DNA from: Thecamonas trahens ATCC 50062
Lineage: Eukaryota; Apusozoa; Apusomonadida; Apusomonadidae
Reading direction: 5' to 3'
Length of the DNA stretch: 64,000 bases
Assembly: GCF_000142905.1 (NCBI RefSeq)
Contig: NW_013657661.1
Coordinates: 175,684 to 239,683, forward strand
The notes beneath the pieces are model-generated. The model saw only the letters and a program-made list of their open reading frames with translations, was not told the DNA's origin and did not search any database. Below are positions 52,848-63,877 of this stretch, piece by piece (position 1 is the stretch's first letter; every line of letters begins with the position of its first letter). A program made the position numbers and the translations under genes.

Positions 52848-54607
52848 TCAGTCCAGAAACACATCAAACACAACCTGCAGCAGCTTGACCTTGTGGCCTT
52901 CCGACTCGGTCTCATCCAAAACCGAGACCCGGACCTGACACTTGTGGGCTCGCCCCAGCTCGTCGTCATGCAACTGCAGCGGGATCATGACTGAGGCCAT
53001 GACTGACTGCTGGGCTTTGATGTGGCCGTCGATCTCCGTTGTGTCGCACCCGCAGCCGCCTACGCACTCAACGCGGGCACGGCCCATGTGCTCGAACGAG
53101 GTTAAGTACATGAGCGTCAGCTGGCCCTCCTTCCACTTGTCATCACCGACATCACCAGCATCAACCTCAAACACTACGTGGTTGCCAGGCTTCGTTCCGG
53201 CAAGCCCGAGCTTGTGGTTTGCGGTCTCATCCACGGCCTCAAAGCCGGACGACTCGACGATCTTTGCCGCCTTGTCGAAGGGATTCTTGCCCACCAGTCC
53301 GCTATCCCAGCGAAAGCATGACGACAATGTTGGCCGCATCTCCTCATCAGTGAGAGTGAGTGGCGGTGCAAGCCATGGAGAGGCTGCCGGTGAGTCGGGG
53401 AGCCCGTGCGCTTGCCACCGCGAGCGACGATTGTGCTGCTCCATTGCATGGACAAAGAAAAAGATCCACAGGTCGCGAAGCATTGCCGTTCCTCGCTCCG
53501 CGTTGGGTGGACCCCGATGTCGTCCGGTTTGAGCATGTCGTGCCAGCCAAAGCCCTCAGTCTGCTGCGCCACAGCGTGGAAGAACGAGTTGCGGACCGAG
53601 AGCACAGCCAGGCCGTAGTACTCGGCGATGTCTGCAAACCGATCGTTCGGCACGTACGTCCGCTTCCGCGTCCGCACCGTCTCGGCCGTGTACAGTGGGA
53701 GCAAGTTGTCGTAGTTGAATGGCTTGTCCGAGCAGTAGGCGTCAAAGCCCTCGATGACATTTCGGCCGAGGACGCACCACCGGAACATGTTCCACAGAAC
53801 CACCGGTGCTCCAGGCGATTGCGTTTGCATATGCAGCAGCACGCGCTCGAGATGCTTCTCGTGTTCGATGCGGTTGATGATCGTAGACTCGAGCACGTAC
53901 ATGTCCATGTGGGGCAAGACAATCGACGTGCATCGCGCGTAGACATTAAGGGCTGAGCCGCCGATACCCGAGTTGATGATCTTGTGCTCGGCGTGCGGAA
54001 AGACGGCGCCTAGGCTCGCCTCAAACGCCTGAGTAAAGTACCCGTCCGCGGCGTCTTTGCCGCTAACAGCCCCACCGTACTGCGCCAAGTCCGCATCGTC
54101 GAGCGGTGACCGACCAGCGTAGGCGCCGACCACCGAGGAGCCCAGCAGCTGGATCTTGATCGGCTTGCCGCTCGCAGCCTTGTCCAGCAGCGCAAGCATC
54201 GCAGCCGGATTGCCAGCGTGCGCTACTGCGAGTTCCATCACCTCGCGGTCGAGAACAGGCTCCCATTCGTCAAGTACCGCCTCGATCCGTGCCTCCATGT
54301 TTGCCATGCCCGCCTTGGGCCTGCTCGACCCTCCGCCACCAGAGCCATGCATCGAACTGGAGCCCGGGCTCGGAGTGGGAGCTGGACTTAAACCCTCCGC
54401 CGGAGCAGGCGCGTGTGTTGGCGCGGGCTGAAACGTGTGCGCAGGCGCGTGGGTGTGCGTCGGAGGGTGCGCTGCCCCCGAGGGTACTGCCGCGTGGACC
54501 GCCACCACCCGCGGCGGCTGCATCACCATGTATCCCATGCCAAACATGACACCAGTCAGCACCACAACAGCCGCCCCACGGAGCAACTGTCTGCGCCGTC
54601 TGCTCAT
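52848..54607 (-). CDS. Membrane-anchored SGNH-hydrolase-like protein, paralogue A (one frame break)
   Basis: Type II membrane protein. The ATG at 54607 (MSRRRRQLLRG) precedes a signal anchor (AAVVVLTGVMFGMGYMVM). A Pro/Thr/His-rich stalk follows, then an SGNH/GDSL-like fold: IKIQLLGSSVVGAYAGR (Ser-containing block I), IINSGIGGSALNVYA (Gly, block II), MYVLESTIIN (Asn, block III) and KPDDIGVHPNAERG (Asp/His, block V). The frame is lost at GGG 53505-53507; one extra base restores HPNAERGTAMLRDLW as in paralogue B. The C-terminal ~150 residues are a beta-rich domain (HVVFEVDAGDVGDDKWKEGQLTLMYL, ECVGGCGCDTTEIDGHI). Such folds cleave acyl esters on glycans or lipids; the substrate is unknown. Confidence 0.65.
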
Positions 54608-54725
54608 GCTGCACAAGTGACGAGGAGTGGCTCGAGTACGTACCCGCCACCGCCGTCCAACGCCCAGGCGCGCGAGCACGGCCTCTCAACCTCTCTCGCC
54701 CTCGGTCCTTCATTCCCTGCACCGC

Positions 54726-56525
54726 TCAGGCGGTTGCTCCATCTCTGGCTGCGTCGCGAGGAAGAAAGACATCAAAGACAACTCGTACCAGCTTGACCTT
54801 GTGGCCTTCCGACTTGGTTTTGTCCAGGACAGTGACTTGGACCTGGCACTTGTGCGCCCGCCCCAGCTCGTCGGCCTTGAGTACCAGCGGGATGACCTCC
54901 GACTCGATGACCGAGTGCTTCGTCTCGATGTGGCCTTCGATCTCGGTCGTCTCACACCCGCAACCACCCAAGCACTCGATGCGGCCGCGGCCCATGTGTT
55001 GGTGTGACGTCAGGTACATGAGCGTCAGCTGGCCCTCCCTCCATTCGTCGTCGGCAAAGTCGCCGGCGTCGACCTCAAACACCACATTGTCACCGGGTTC
55101 CATTCCCGCCAGTCCGAGCTTGTGTTTTGCCGTCTCGTCCACAAACTCAAAGCCCGAATTGTCGACCATGCGCGGCGCCTGCACATAGGGATTGCCGCCC
55201 ACCTGGGCGATGTCCCAGTGATAGCATGTGGAGATCTTGCCGCGCATCTCGTTGTCAGTGAGCGTTAGCGGGGTGCAGACCATGCCGACACGACATGTGC
55301 GTCTGGGAGCCCATGAGCTCTCCACCGCGAGCGCCGCACGTGTTGCTCCATCGCCTGCACAAGTAAAAGATCCACAGGTCGCGGAGCATCGCCGTTCCTC
55401 GCTCCGCGTTGGGATGGACCCCGATGTCGTTCGGCTCGAGCATGTCATCCCACCCAAAGCCATCGGCCTGCTGCGCCACAGCGTGGAAGAATCCGTTGCG
55501 GACCGAAATCACAGACGCTCCGTAGTACTCGGCAATGTCTGCAAACCGATCGTTCGGCACGTATGTCCGCTTCGGCGTCCGCACAGTCTCGGCCGTGTAC
55601 AGTGGGAGCATGTTGTCATAGTTGAACGGCTTGTCCGAGCAAAAGTTGGAGATGCCTTCGATCGAGTTGACGCCGATCGAGCACCAACGAAACATGTGCC
55701 ACATCACCACATGCGCGTCGGGCGACCGAGTCGCGAACAGCCGCAGCACGGTCTCGAAGCTCTTCTCGTATTTGTAGATGTTGATGATCGTCGGTTCGAG
55801 CACGTACATGTCCATTCCTCGTAGCACCGTCGACGAGCATCCCGCATACACTTCCACAGTCGCACTTCCGGTCCCCGAGTTGATGATCCGGTGACCATCA
55901 TGCGGAAAGGCGACACCAAAGGTCGCTTCAAACGCTTGCTTGAAGTATCCATCTTTCGCCGACCCTGTAGCATCCCATCCCGATACCGCAGCCCCGTACG
56001 CCGCCAGGTCGGTCTCGCTCAGCGCCGTCCGTCCCGCAAAGCTGCCTACTACAGACGAGCCAAGCAGCTGGACCTTGATGGGTTCGCCGCTTACAGCCTT
56101 GTCCAGCAGCGCAAGCATCTTCGCCGAGCTGCCTGTGTGCGCCATCGCAAGCTCCATCACCTCACGGTCGATGACAGGCTCCCACCCCTCCAGCACCTTT
56201 TGAATCCGGGCTGCCATGTCGGCCCCAGCCCCACCAGCCCCTGGCTGCCCCGCCCTCTCGGCGCCGCGCGCACGTCGTGGGGAAGGACTTGGGCGGCTTG
56301 GGCGGCCTGGAGAGCCCACCGCAGGCGCCGCATCAACCGCCCCAAGACCGCTGTGTGCCTTGGTCGCCGCCGTGGTCCCTGCGATGAACCCCGTCGCGCC
56401 TTCCGCGGCCTCGCCCCCCCACTCACCCCCCTCCGCCGCATGAGCCCAGCAGCCAGCAGCGCCCCCACTACCACAAGCGCGACCAGCAGCACGCGCCGCC
56501 TCTCCCGCGGATACCTGCGCGCCAT
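54726..56525 (-). CDS. Membrane-anchored SGNH-hydrolase-like protein, paralogue B (three frame breaks)
   Basis: Tandem, same-strand copy of paralogue A with the same plan. It has a signal anchor from ATG 56525 (RRRVLLVALVVVGALLAAGL), an Ala/Gly/Pro stalk, and an SGNH block series (IKVQLLGSSVVGSFAGR, IINSGTGSATVEVYA, MYVLEPTIINIY, EPNDIGVHPNAERG). The C-terminal beta domain is VVFEVDAGDFADDEWREGQL, ECLGGCGCETTEIEGHI. The frame breaks at the G6 run 56426-56431 (sense strand), at ~55365-55368 (A4) and at 55270-55273 (G4). Each is fixed by one added base, using paralogue A as the guide. Long blocks are identical between copies (e.g. TYVPNDRFADIAEYYG), so the duplication is recent or under strong constraint. 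Confidence 0.62.
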
Positions 56526-56705
56526 GGCTCGGCTAACTCTTCAGCAGAGTTAAATGGCTCATTCGCCGCTGAGCAGCAGTGGCGCAGCGTCAGCGGCTGG
56601 CGTCTGCTGGTGTCTGCTGGCAGCCAGCCAACAAACGAACAAGTTCGCCGCTGACCACTGACTCGCGAGCGAACAACCACCCACAACGGCTCAGACTCCA
56701 CCATC

Positions 56706-59700
56706 ATGACGCGCGTCGTGGCCATCGCGGCAGCCGCAGCACTGATACTCGGCCTGGTATCTAGCGTCATGGGCTTTGCTGCCTCGCCGGGGCCTTTTCT
56801 CCCGCGCATCGACGTTACTCTCCCGCCGCCACCGCCACAGGCCGTCGCCTGGCAGGTGCGGGCTGCGCTCGTGAGCCGCACTGTCGCGGGCTCGTCGCCG
56901 CCGCAGGCCCTGGGCCAGCTCTTCCGCACCACCCTCACCGGCGACCTTGACTCGTGGCCGTATGCACCCGAAGATCCCACCCATCTACAGGAGCTCTCGA
57001 TCTGGGTCAATGCCACCTCTGGCATGCTCGAGATCTGGACTCTCGCCCTTTTGCCTCACGTCATTGTCTACTTTGATCTCGACTCGAACAAGTCGACCGG
57101 CTTTGCCTACCACGGCATGCCCATCGGCGCCGACTTTCGCCTCGACATCACCGACGCCGGCGCCACAGCCTCGCTCTTCAACCCGGACTATCTGAGATCA
57201 ACAGGGACGCCGACCTCAGCCGCCGCCTTTCCGCCCACCGGCGACAGCCTGTTTCCCGTCGCCGTCTCCGAGCTCGCGCCGGGCGTTGTGGCGCTCCACA
57301 CTGAACTCCCGCTCGCCCTCCTCTATGGCTACATCCCGCCCGCCTCGCCGCGCGCTGCCCTCCCGCTCGCTCTCTACGCGGCAGCTCCGGCCTTTGACCT
57401 TGTCGCCACTCTGACCTTTGACACCCTCCCCACCCCGGGCTACGACGTCTCGTCGCCGATGTACATCTCGTTCGGGCCGGGCAGGACTGCCCGCCTGCCT
57501 GCCTCGCCGCCACCGCCGTCCCCGCTGCAACTCGGCGTCCCCGAGCTGCAGCTTGTCAACGATGCCAGCTACGCCCTCGTTCTGCTGTGGGAGGACGCCG
57601 GTGGCAACCTCGCCCTTTACGACCCGCTCGCCGAGCCGCTGGTGGTTACCCTGCCCCGAGCTCATGTCCGGACAGAAGTCACGCCGTTGGGCCAACTTTG
57701 TTTCGCGTCGTTCTGAGCCTCCCGCCGGTCATCCCCGCAGGAGCCTCGCTCATCGTCCTTCGCTCAGACGCCAACTACGTTCTCTCGCCGCACGACCGCA
57801 GCCCGGGCAGCGTCGCCGTCATCCTCTCGTCGGCGATGGGCGAGGCCGATGGCGGGCGAACCATCGAGCACCTCGACAATGACCCATTGCTCGCCCCCAT
57901 CACGCCGTACTACTACACCGCGTACATTGTGACCGCGTCCGGCGACTACGTCGCCTCCAACTACGTCGCCCGCGACCGGTCCATCGGCTCGATCGTCCGC
58001 GGCCCCATCCCGGGCATATCGCCAGACTCGGACTACCTCGTCTTCTTCTCAGCCTGGACCGAAGACAACATTCGGACCGCGGAAAAGTACGACCTCGTCA
58101 TCTGCCACCCAGGTGGTGGCTCGGCGCTCATCACCGCCGCCCAGGTCCGCGACATCCGTGACGGGCCCGACAACATCCTCGGCAACGCCGACGACACCAT
58201 TGTCATCGGCTACATCTCGGTCGGGGAAGATTACGGCGAGCGCGGCGATGGATCCGGGATCAACAACCCGCGCAACACCTCGCTCCGCGCCGGCCTTAAC
58301 ACCGGCACCGGCCCGCTCACCTACGACTACACCACCGGTGAAGCGGTGTACACCAACAATGGCTATCCCTCGTTCTACGTCGACATGGTCGGCTCGTACT
58401 CGGATGCCGGCGGCTCGTTCATCGACTTTATCCCCGATGGCAAGCCCGACCAGAACACCGAGTGGGGCGGGCTGTACGTCAATCCAGGCGATCCGCTATG
58501 GTTCACCTTTCTCAAGGAGGCCTCGTACGTCTCGGTCGGCACCGCCGGACTCGACTACATCCTTGCCGAGCTCGGCATGGACGGCCTCTTCCTCGACACG
58601 CTCGGCGTCACTGCCCCATGGTCGTTCTGGCAGCCACCGTCCACAACGTCCGACTACTACTGGCTCCGCCACGGCGGCCTCGATCTCATTGCCCGCCTCG
58701 CCTACGAGTACCCGGACGCGGTGCTCATCGGTAACCGCCCGCTCCACTTTGCCTTTCCCGAGTTTGCCGGCTCGCGCTACGACGACTTTCGTTCGTACCT
58801 CAACGGCGTCTACTGGGAGTCGTGGGCCGCCGACATGAACTTTTGGTGGTCCGAGGCCTCGGGCCGCGTCTTCAATGACCAACTCGTTGCTGCCCAGGAC
58901 AACGCCGATGGCCGTGGTTTTACAACCCTCGTCCTCGACTACTGGGCCGTCATGTTTGCCGCCCGTGAGTCGGGCGAGGCCCAGGGCGCACCCTGGTACG
59001 AGACGCCGCTGGAGTACGTCGCTGCCACCGAGTCGCTCGATTTCCCCACCCACATTGCGCCCTCGCGCTCGCTCGCTGAAATCGACGACGTTGTCTACAA
59101 CATCCACCATCCCGAGGTCTACGGTGGCGCTCCGGACATTGCCGTTGTCTCGATCATCCCCGTCTTTCAGCGCTCGCTTGCCGACGCCGCCTCCGAGCCC
59201 ATCCCGCACGCCACCCTCGTCAACGTCACCCTTGTCAACCGCGGCACGCCGCCGGCATCTCCGGCCGATCCGTTCAAGGGTACGCTCACTGTAGTCCACA
59301 ACGGAGTCGAGCACTCACAGCACCAGGTCGCCTTTACCAGCGGCTACTATCTGCCTGGTTCGCGCGTTGTGGTCCAGGTCTCCATCCCACTCAACACCAC
59401 CGGTGCTGTCATCGGCAACCACGTGTTTGTCGACGTGGTGCTTGATGCCTCGGCACCGGCTGAGCATGCCACCGCCAACAACCACGAAGACGTCCTGCTC
59501 GAGTCGTTCTTTTACGTCGTTCCGTCGCACGTGTACAGGCATGATCCGCCGCCAGACTTTGCTGTTGCGGGCCTCGCCATCGATCCGCCCGAGCCGGCCA
59601 CCGGGAGCCGTTTGATCTCATCATCACCATCGCTAATGTGGGAGGTGGCATCGGGCAGTCGTCGCGTGCCTTTGTCTGGTCGTCGTTTGCTCTCGCGCAG

Positions 59701-62700
59701 GTAGGCAACATCGAGACGCCGTTCCTCCTTCCGGGCACACAAACATCCGTTGCCTTCACACATCCGCCCATTCCGCGGGCCGGCGAGTTCTCGCTCGCCG
59801 TTACCCTTGATGCCGTTCTCGCCGTCCCCGAGGCTGATGAGACCAACAACGAGGCGAGCCTGGCCCAGGTTGTTGTTGTCCAGCCGCCGACCCGCCTGGC
59901 ACTCCCGGTGCCGGCGCTGACCACGACGGCGTCGGCCGCGACAAGCGTCTCGCATCTGCCGGCCGTTCTCGACTCTAACGCCGTCGACATTGTGGTTTTT
60001 CCGCTGCAGCCTCCACCGATCGCTCGCGCTTTTGGTCTCGCTCACGACAGCGTCTGCAGAAGCGCTCGACGCAGCTGACTTCTTCTTGTTTATCAACGCC
60101 GATGATGACGTGGCCACTGGGTACCTCAGCGGGTTTGACTTTCTCGTGCTCAACAGAAAGCTCTTCCGCCACGACTCGGCAGCAGGTCCCGGATGGGGCT
60201 GGATCAATGTCGACATTGCTCCCCATGACACGTCGGTCGAGCTCACGCTCGCATACCGCGACTCGTCTCGCCGCGCCCTGGATCTGGTGATCTCGACCTC
60301 GCTCCTGTTTGATGACCATCCGCTTGTCCTCTACGTCTACGCAACTCTCTCGCCACATACCCTTGCCGGCGATGGAATTCCAGACAGTTCGCCGTCAGAT
60401 GTGACGAGCGGCGGGCGCGGACTTCCGCTGCGTCTCGGCTCGCCGTCGGCCTCGTCACTTCACAGTGGGTTTTCCGCAGCCCATGTTGCCGCTGTCTCGT
60501 CCGATGGCCGCGCCGCGCTGCTGGTCGACACGTCACCCACCAAGGTCTTTCTTCGGTACGACTCGGTCGCCACTGCAGGTGTCCTCCTTAACGTCATGTC
60601 AGACCTCGCTGTAGTCCTCGCATCCAGCGGACCAACGCCGGGTGTTGCGGTCTTTGACGGACAAATATGGATCTACGCCGGGGTCAACGGAAGTGATGCG
60701 ACGACGGCATCGCCACCAGGCATCCGTGCCGCCCTTGGCATCGACCACAGCTGGCCGATGTGGAGAACAGGGCCAGCCGACGCCGTCACCATTGCCCAGT
60801 CGTACGCCACGGGCATCCTAGAGCTGGCGCTTGACGCGAGCGCAGTAGCCGATGCCGGCCTGTCGCTCCCGCCGACAGAGGCCGCGCCGCTCCTTGCCAA
60901 GATGGTGTTTGAGGCCGGTGCTCGGAACGCCGCGGATGCGGCCTGGCTCCCGGGACAATCAGCGCCTACAGGCAGCTCGGCCTTTGCTGCGATTCCCAAC
61001 TGCGTTGATGGCCTGCGTGGGCCGGGCGAAGCCGGGCCCGACTGCGGCGGAGGCTGCCGCGCCCAGTGCGAGTACGCACTCGACTGTTTCAACGGCCTCC
61101 ATGATGCCAGCGAGGAGGCCATCGACTGCGGAGGTATTTGCGGTTGGCCGTGTGTTCCCGCAGCTCCAGGATATCCAGACTGGGATGCTGCACCACGTCC
61201 GCCCGCTGCGGTGGCGCGGTACACGTTTGAGCGCACACCCGGCGTCGATGCCGGAGGTGACGTCACCTCGGCCACGCTGTCGCTTGGCAAGCACGCGGCG
61301 GTGGTCCGGCTGCGTGCCGATGGGGCCGACGCTGACTATCTGCTGCGACCGACGGCGTACGGAGGAACCGTGATTGTCTTTGTTGGGCTGGTCGGCGTCG
61401 ACGGCTTCTCCACCGTTGGCGGGCCGGGCTTTGCCGCCACCATGGCCTTTATCAACTCAGAGCCGTTCTTCTACGATGGCTCGGGCACCGAGTGGGCGTG
61501 GACACGAGTCGCGGACAGTGAGCAGATCTCGCGGGCGGTCCTCGCCCCGATATCGGCTGGCGTCGACTTTATTATTTCGCGCCGCGATCTCAGCCGTGCT
61601 GCGGCTGAGCAAGGCGTCCTTGCCGACGAGCTGGTGGTTCATGTTGCCATCACCACATCGGGCGGCGAAAAGGCCGTTCCTGACGCCACCTCGTTCATGA
61701 GTATGAATCTGGCACCGCCACCAGTTGCTGCACCGCCGCCTCCCCCGGCACCTCCGGCACCACCGGCGCCGGTGCCTTCACCGCCGCCACCTCCAGCACC
61801 TCCAGCACCTCCAGCACCACCGCCGCTGCCATCGCCGCCGCCGCCGTCGCCGCCACCATCACCACCGCCGCCACCCCCATCGCCGCAGCCGCCACCGCCA
61901 CCGCCATCGCCACCGCCGCCTCCATCACCACCGCCACCGCCGCCGTCACCACCGCCACCCGCCCCTCCGCTGGAGCAAGAGCTGGGCGTAGTGGTGGACG
62001 GTAGCGATGCCGAGTGGTCCGCGTTTTACCATCGCGACGTGGCCGACTCTCTCAGCGACGGCCTCAGCACGTTTTCTTCGGCATGGACAGCAATCGAAGC
62101 GCCCGGGCATGACTATGCGCGGCTCCGTTACACGTCGTCGCGGACATCGACGGCGGCTTTGCTCACGACTCACGGCCCGCGTGTGGCTGGCGGCTTTTCC
62201 GGAGCGCACGAGAGCATATTCTTTGCGCCTGGGGCGCCAACTGTGCCTTCAGCGGGCTATGAGGTGGTGCCGGGCGTGTATGCGGTGGCACTCATCTACG
62301 ATGGTGTTGGATATGTGTACGATGGGCTCGACCGGTCGTCCGAGTGGAAGTGGCGTCGGTTGGCTGCCTCGATGTACGCCCACGCGCAGTCGGAGTTCCA
62401 CACTGAGGTCTCTATTGCGCACCTAGTCTGGTCTGGAGTTATTCCGGCGGCAACGCACATGGAGATTTACGCCGAGCTGCGGTCGGATCGCGGGACGATT
62501 GGCAACCTGTATGACGATGTCAAGGACCGTGTGCCTGATGTTGGGCCACTGCCACCGCCATCACCACCGACAAGCCCTCCGCCGACCTCGCCGCCCGATA
62601 TCGTCACGCCAGTAGTGCGGCTCGGCATCGATGGCAACGCTGGCGACTGGGCGCCGCTCATGTCGGGCAGCCCAGCGCCGCCAGTTCAAGTTGCTGTTGC

Positions 62701-63877
62701 TCATGACGTGGTTGGCGACCTGCAGCCGGCGCTGGGTCCATCGGCAGCTCGGCACTTTGCGAGCCGTGTCGCTGATCCACGCGACGATCTGCGCGAGGTC
62801 CTTGCAGCATCAGACGACTCTGTTGTGGCCGTCTTTGCCTCGACGCACGCGGCGACCGGAACCGTGCCGTCGTCGACATCCAGGTTCCAGATCTTTTTTG
62901 CCAGCCGTGGCAGCCCACGGGCAGGATACGCGCTCTCAGACGGCTACGTTGCTCTTGCGCTCATCGACCGTGGCATCGGATACGTTTACTCGGGCGCGAG
63001 TGTGTCGAGTGTTTGGTCGTGGATGCCGCTGCAGGACCCGTCGCTGCTGTTTTCGTTTGTCTCGCGCGGCAACGGGCTGGAGGCGTTTATGACTCGACGG
63101 GTCTGGTCGCACCTTCTTGTTGCTGGCGATGAGAGCGTCGAGCCTGTTGTCGGTCTCGTTGACGATGCCACTGGCCTGGCTGACTATGCACCAGACCTGA
63201 ACGGGCTTGGGTATGGTGGGCCGCCGCCACCGGTAGAAGCGTCACCGCCGCCGCCACTTGTTTCCCCGCCGCCGCCGTTGGGCGGTACTGACGAAGCGCC
63301 GGGACGCGGCACAGACGCAAGCGATGACGAGTGGCTGCCACACGCCAGCGCGATCAGTGTCGCCGCTCTCGTTCTTGTTCTCCTGGCATGTCTTGCGCTG
63401 GCTGGCATGGTATGTTACGCTCGGCGCGGAGCCCGTGCAGACCGTGCGATCCAGAGTGCTGCGACCGCTAGTGTGTCCACAGATGCACGCAAGGACGAGA
63501 CGCTAATGCGGACACCGACACAGGAAGCACCTAACATTTCCCTGCATCCTGCCTCTAGCAGCGAGAGTGCGGCGGGCGATGGCGGTAGCACGATTGAGGC
63601 GAATGGTAAGAGCAACGATGTCGATAACAGTGACGAGTCACTTGCCGACGCGGCGCGGTCAAGCTCGTCGTTCTCGCACTCGTCGGCGTCAAGTGAACGG
63701 CCTGAGGTGGCTGTGCCCCTCGGCAGTGGATCTCTTCCATCGATGACCGACTCAGAGCGGCGGAGCGAGCCGACGCGGCAGCCACCAGTCTTGGATGCGA
63801 CGGCGGACAAAGAGGCCGCCACGGCGGATGGGCCCGCGAGACTGAGGCGCCGTCGCCTGCGGTGGCTCGCTGCATGA
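56706..63877 (+). CDS. Giant mosaic surface protein: GH114-like barrel, CARDB, DCGG motifs, membrane anchor (several frame breaks)
   Basis: Adjacent frames form one architecture of roughly 2400 residues. Signal peptide MTRVVAIAAAAALILGLVSSVMG; a beta-sandwich module (56.9-57.6 kb); a GH114-like barrel (57.9-59.1 kb) with IVIGYISVGEDYGERGDG, GLYVNPGDPLW and LDYILAELGMDGLFLDTLG; two CARDB-type Ig-like domains (59.1-59.9 kb), the second ending AVPEADETNNEA; a DOMON/CBM9-like module (60.1-60.9 kb); two DCGGxC motifs (61.0-61.2 kb); a third module; a 90-residue poly-Pro linker; two further ~190-residue modules; and a membrane helix (SVAALVLVLLACLALAGMVCYA) with a Ser-rich tail. Breaks: 57689-57691 (G3), 59611-59613 (T3), 59996-60000 (T5, opposite sign). 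GH114 enzymes cut galactosaminogalactan-type polymers; carbohydrate binding and cleavage at the cell surface is the inference. Confidence 0.62.
61710..61975. repeat. CCG/CCA proline-codon repeat tract
   Basis: Near-continuous proline codons (PPPSPPPPP, PAPPAPPAP) forming an extended linker within the giant protein. The opposite strand reads as false Ala/Val open frames. Confidence 0.9.

Noticed and set aside
52623-52994. Small plus-strand frame MAYTASNDYELSPHVLL...
   Set aside because: Its 3' half overlaps the well-supported SGNH A C-terminal domain on the other strand and it has no similarity I recognise.
53174-53500. C-terminal tail of the SGNH A frame after VHPTRSEERQC as real protein
   Set aside because: Paralogue B shows HPNAERGTAMLRDLW at this point and the alternative frame continues that sequence, so the tail is out-of-frame translation.
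59990-60200. Separate gene starting with a hydrophobic MWFFRCSLHRSLALLVSLTTASAEA leader
   Set aside because: The start would be GTG, not ATG, and the frame joins naturally to the preceding CARDB domain after a one-base correction. It stays a weak alternative because the break has the opposite sign to the others.
61695-61958. Minus-strand Ala/Val repeat frame
   Set aside because: It is the reverse complement of the poly-proline linker and is not a gene.
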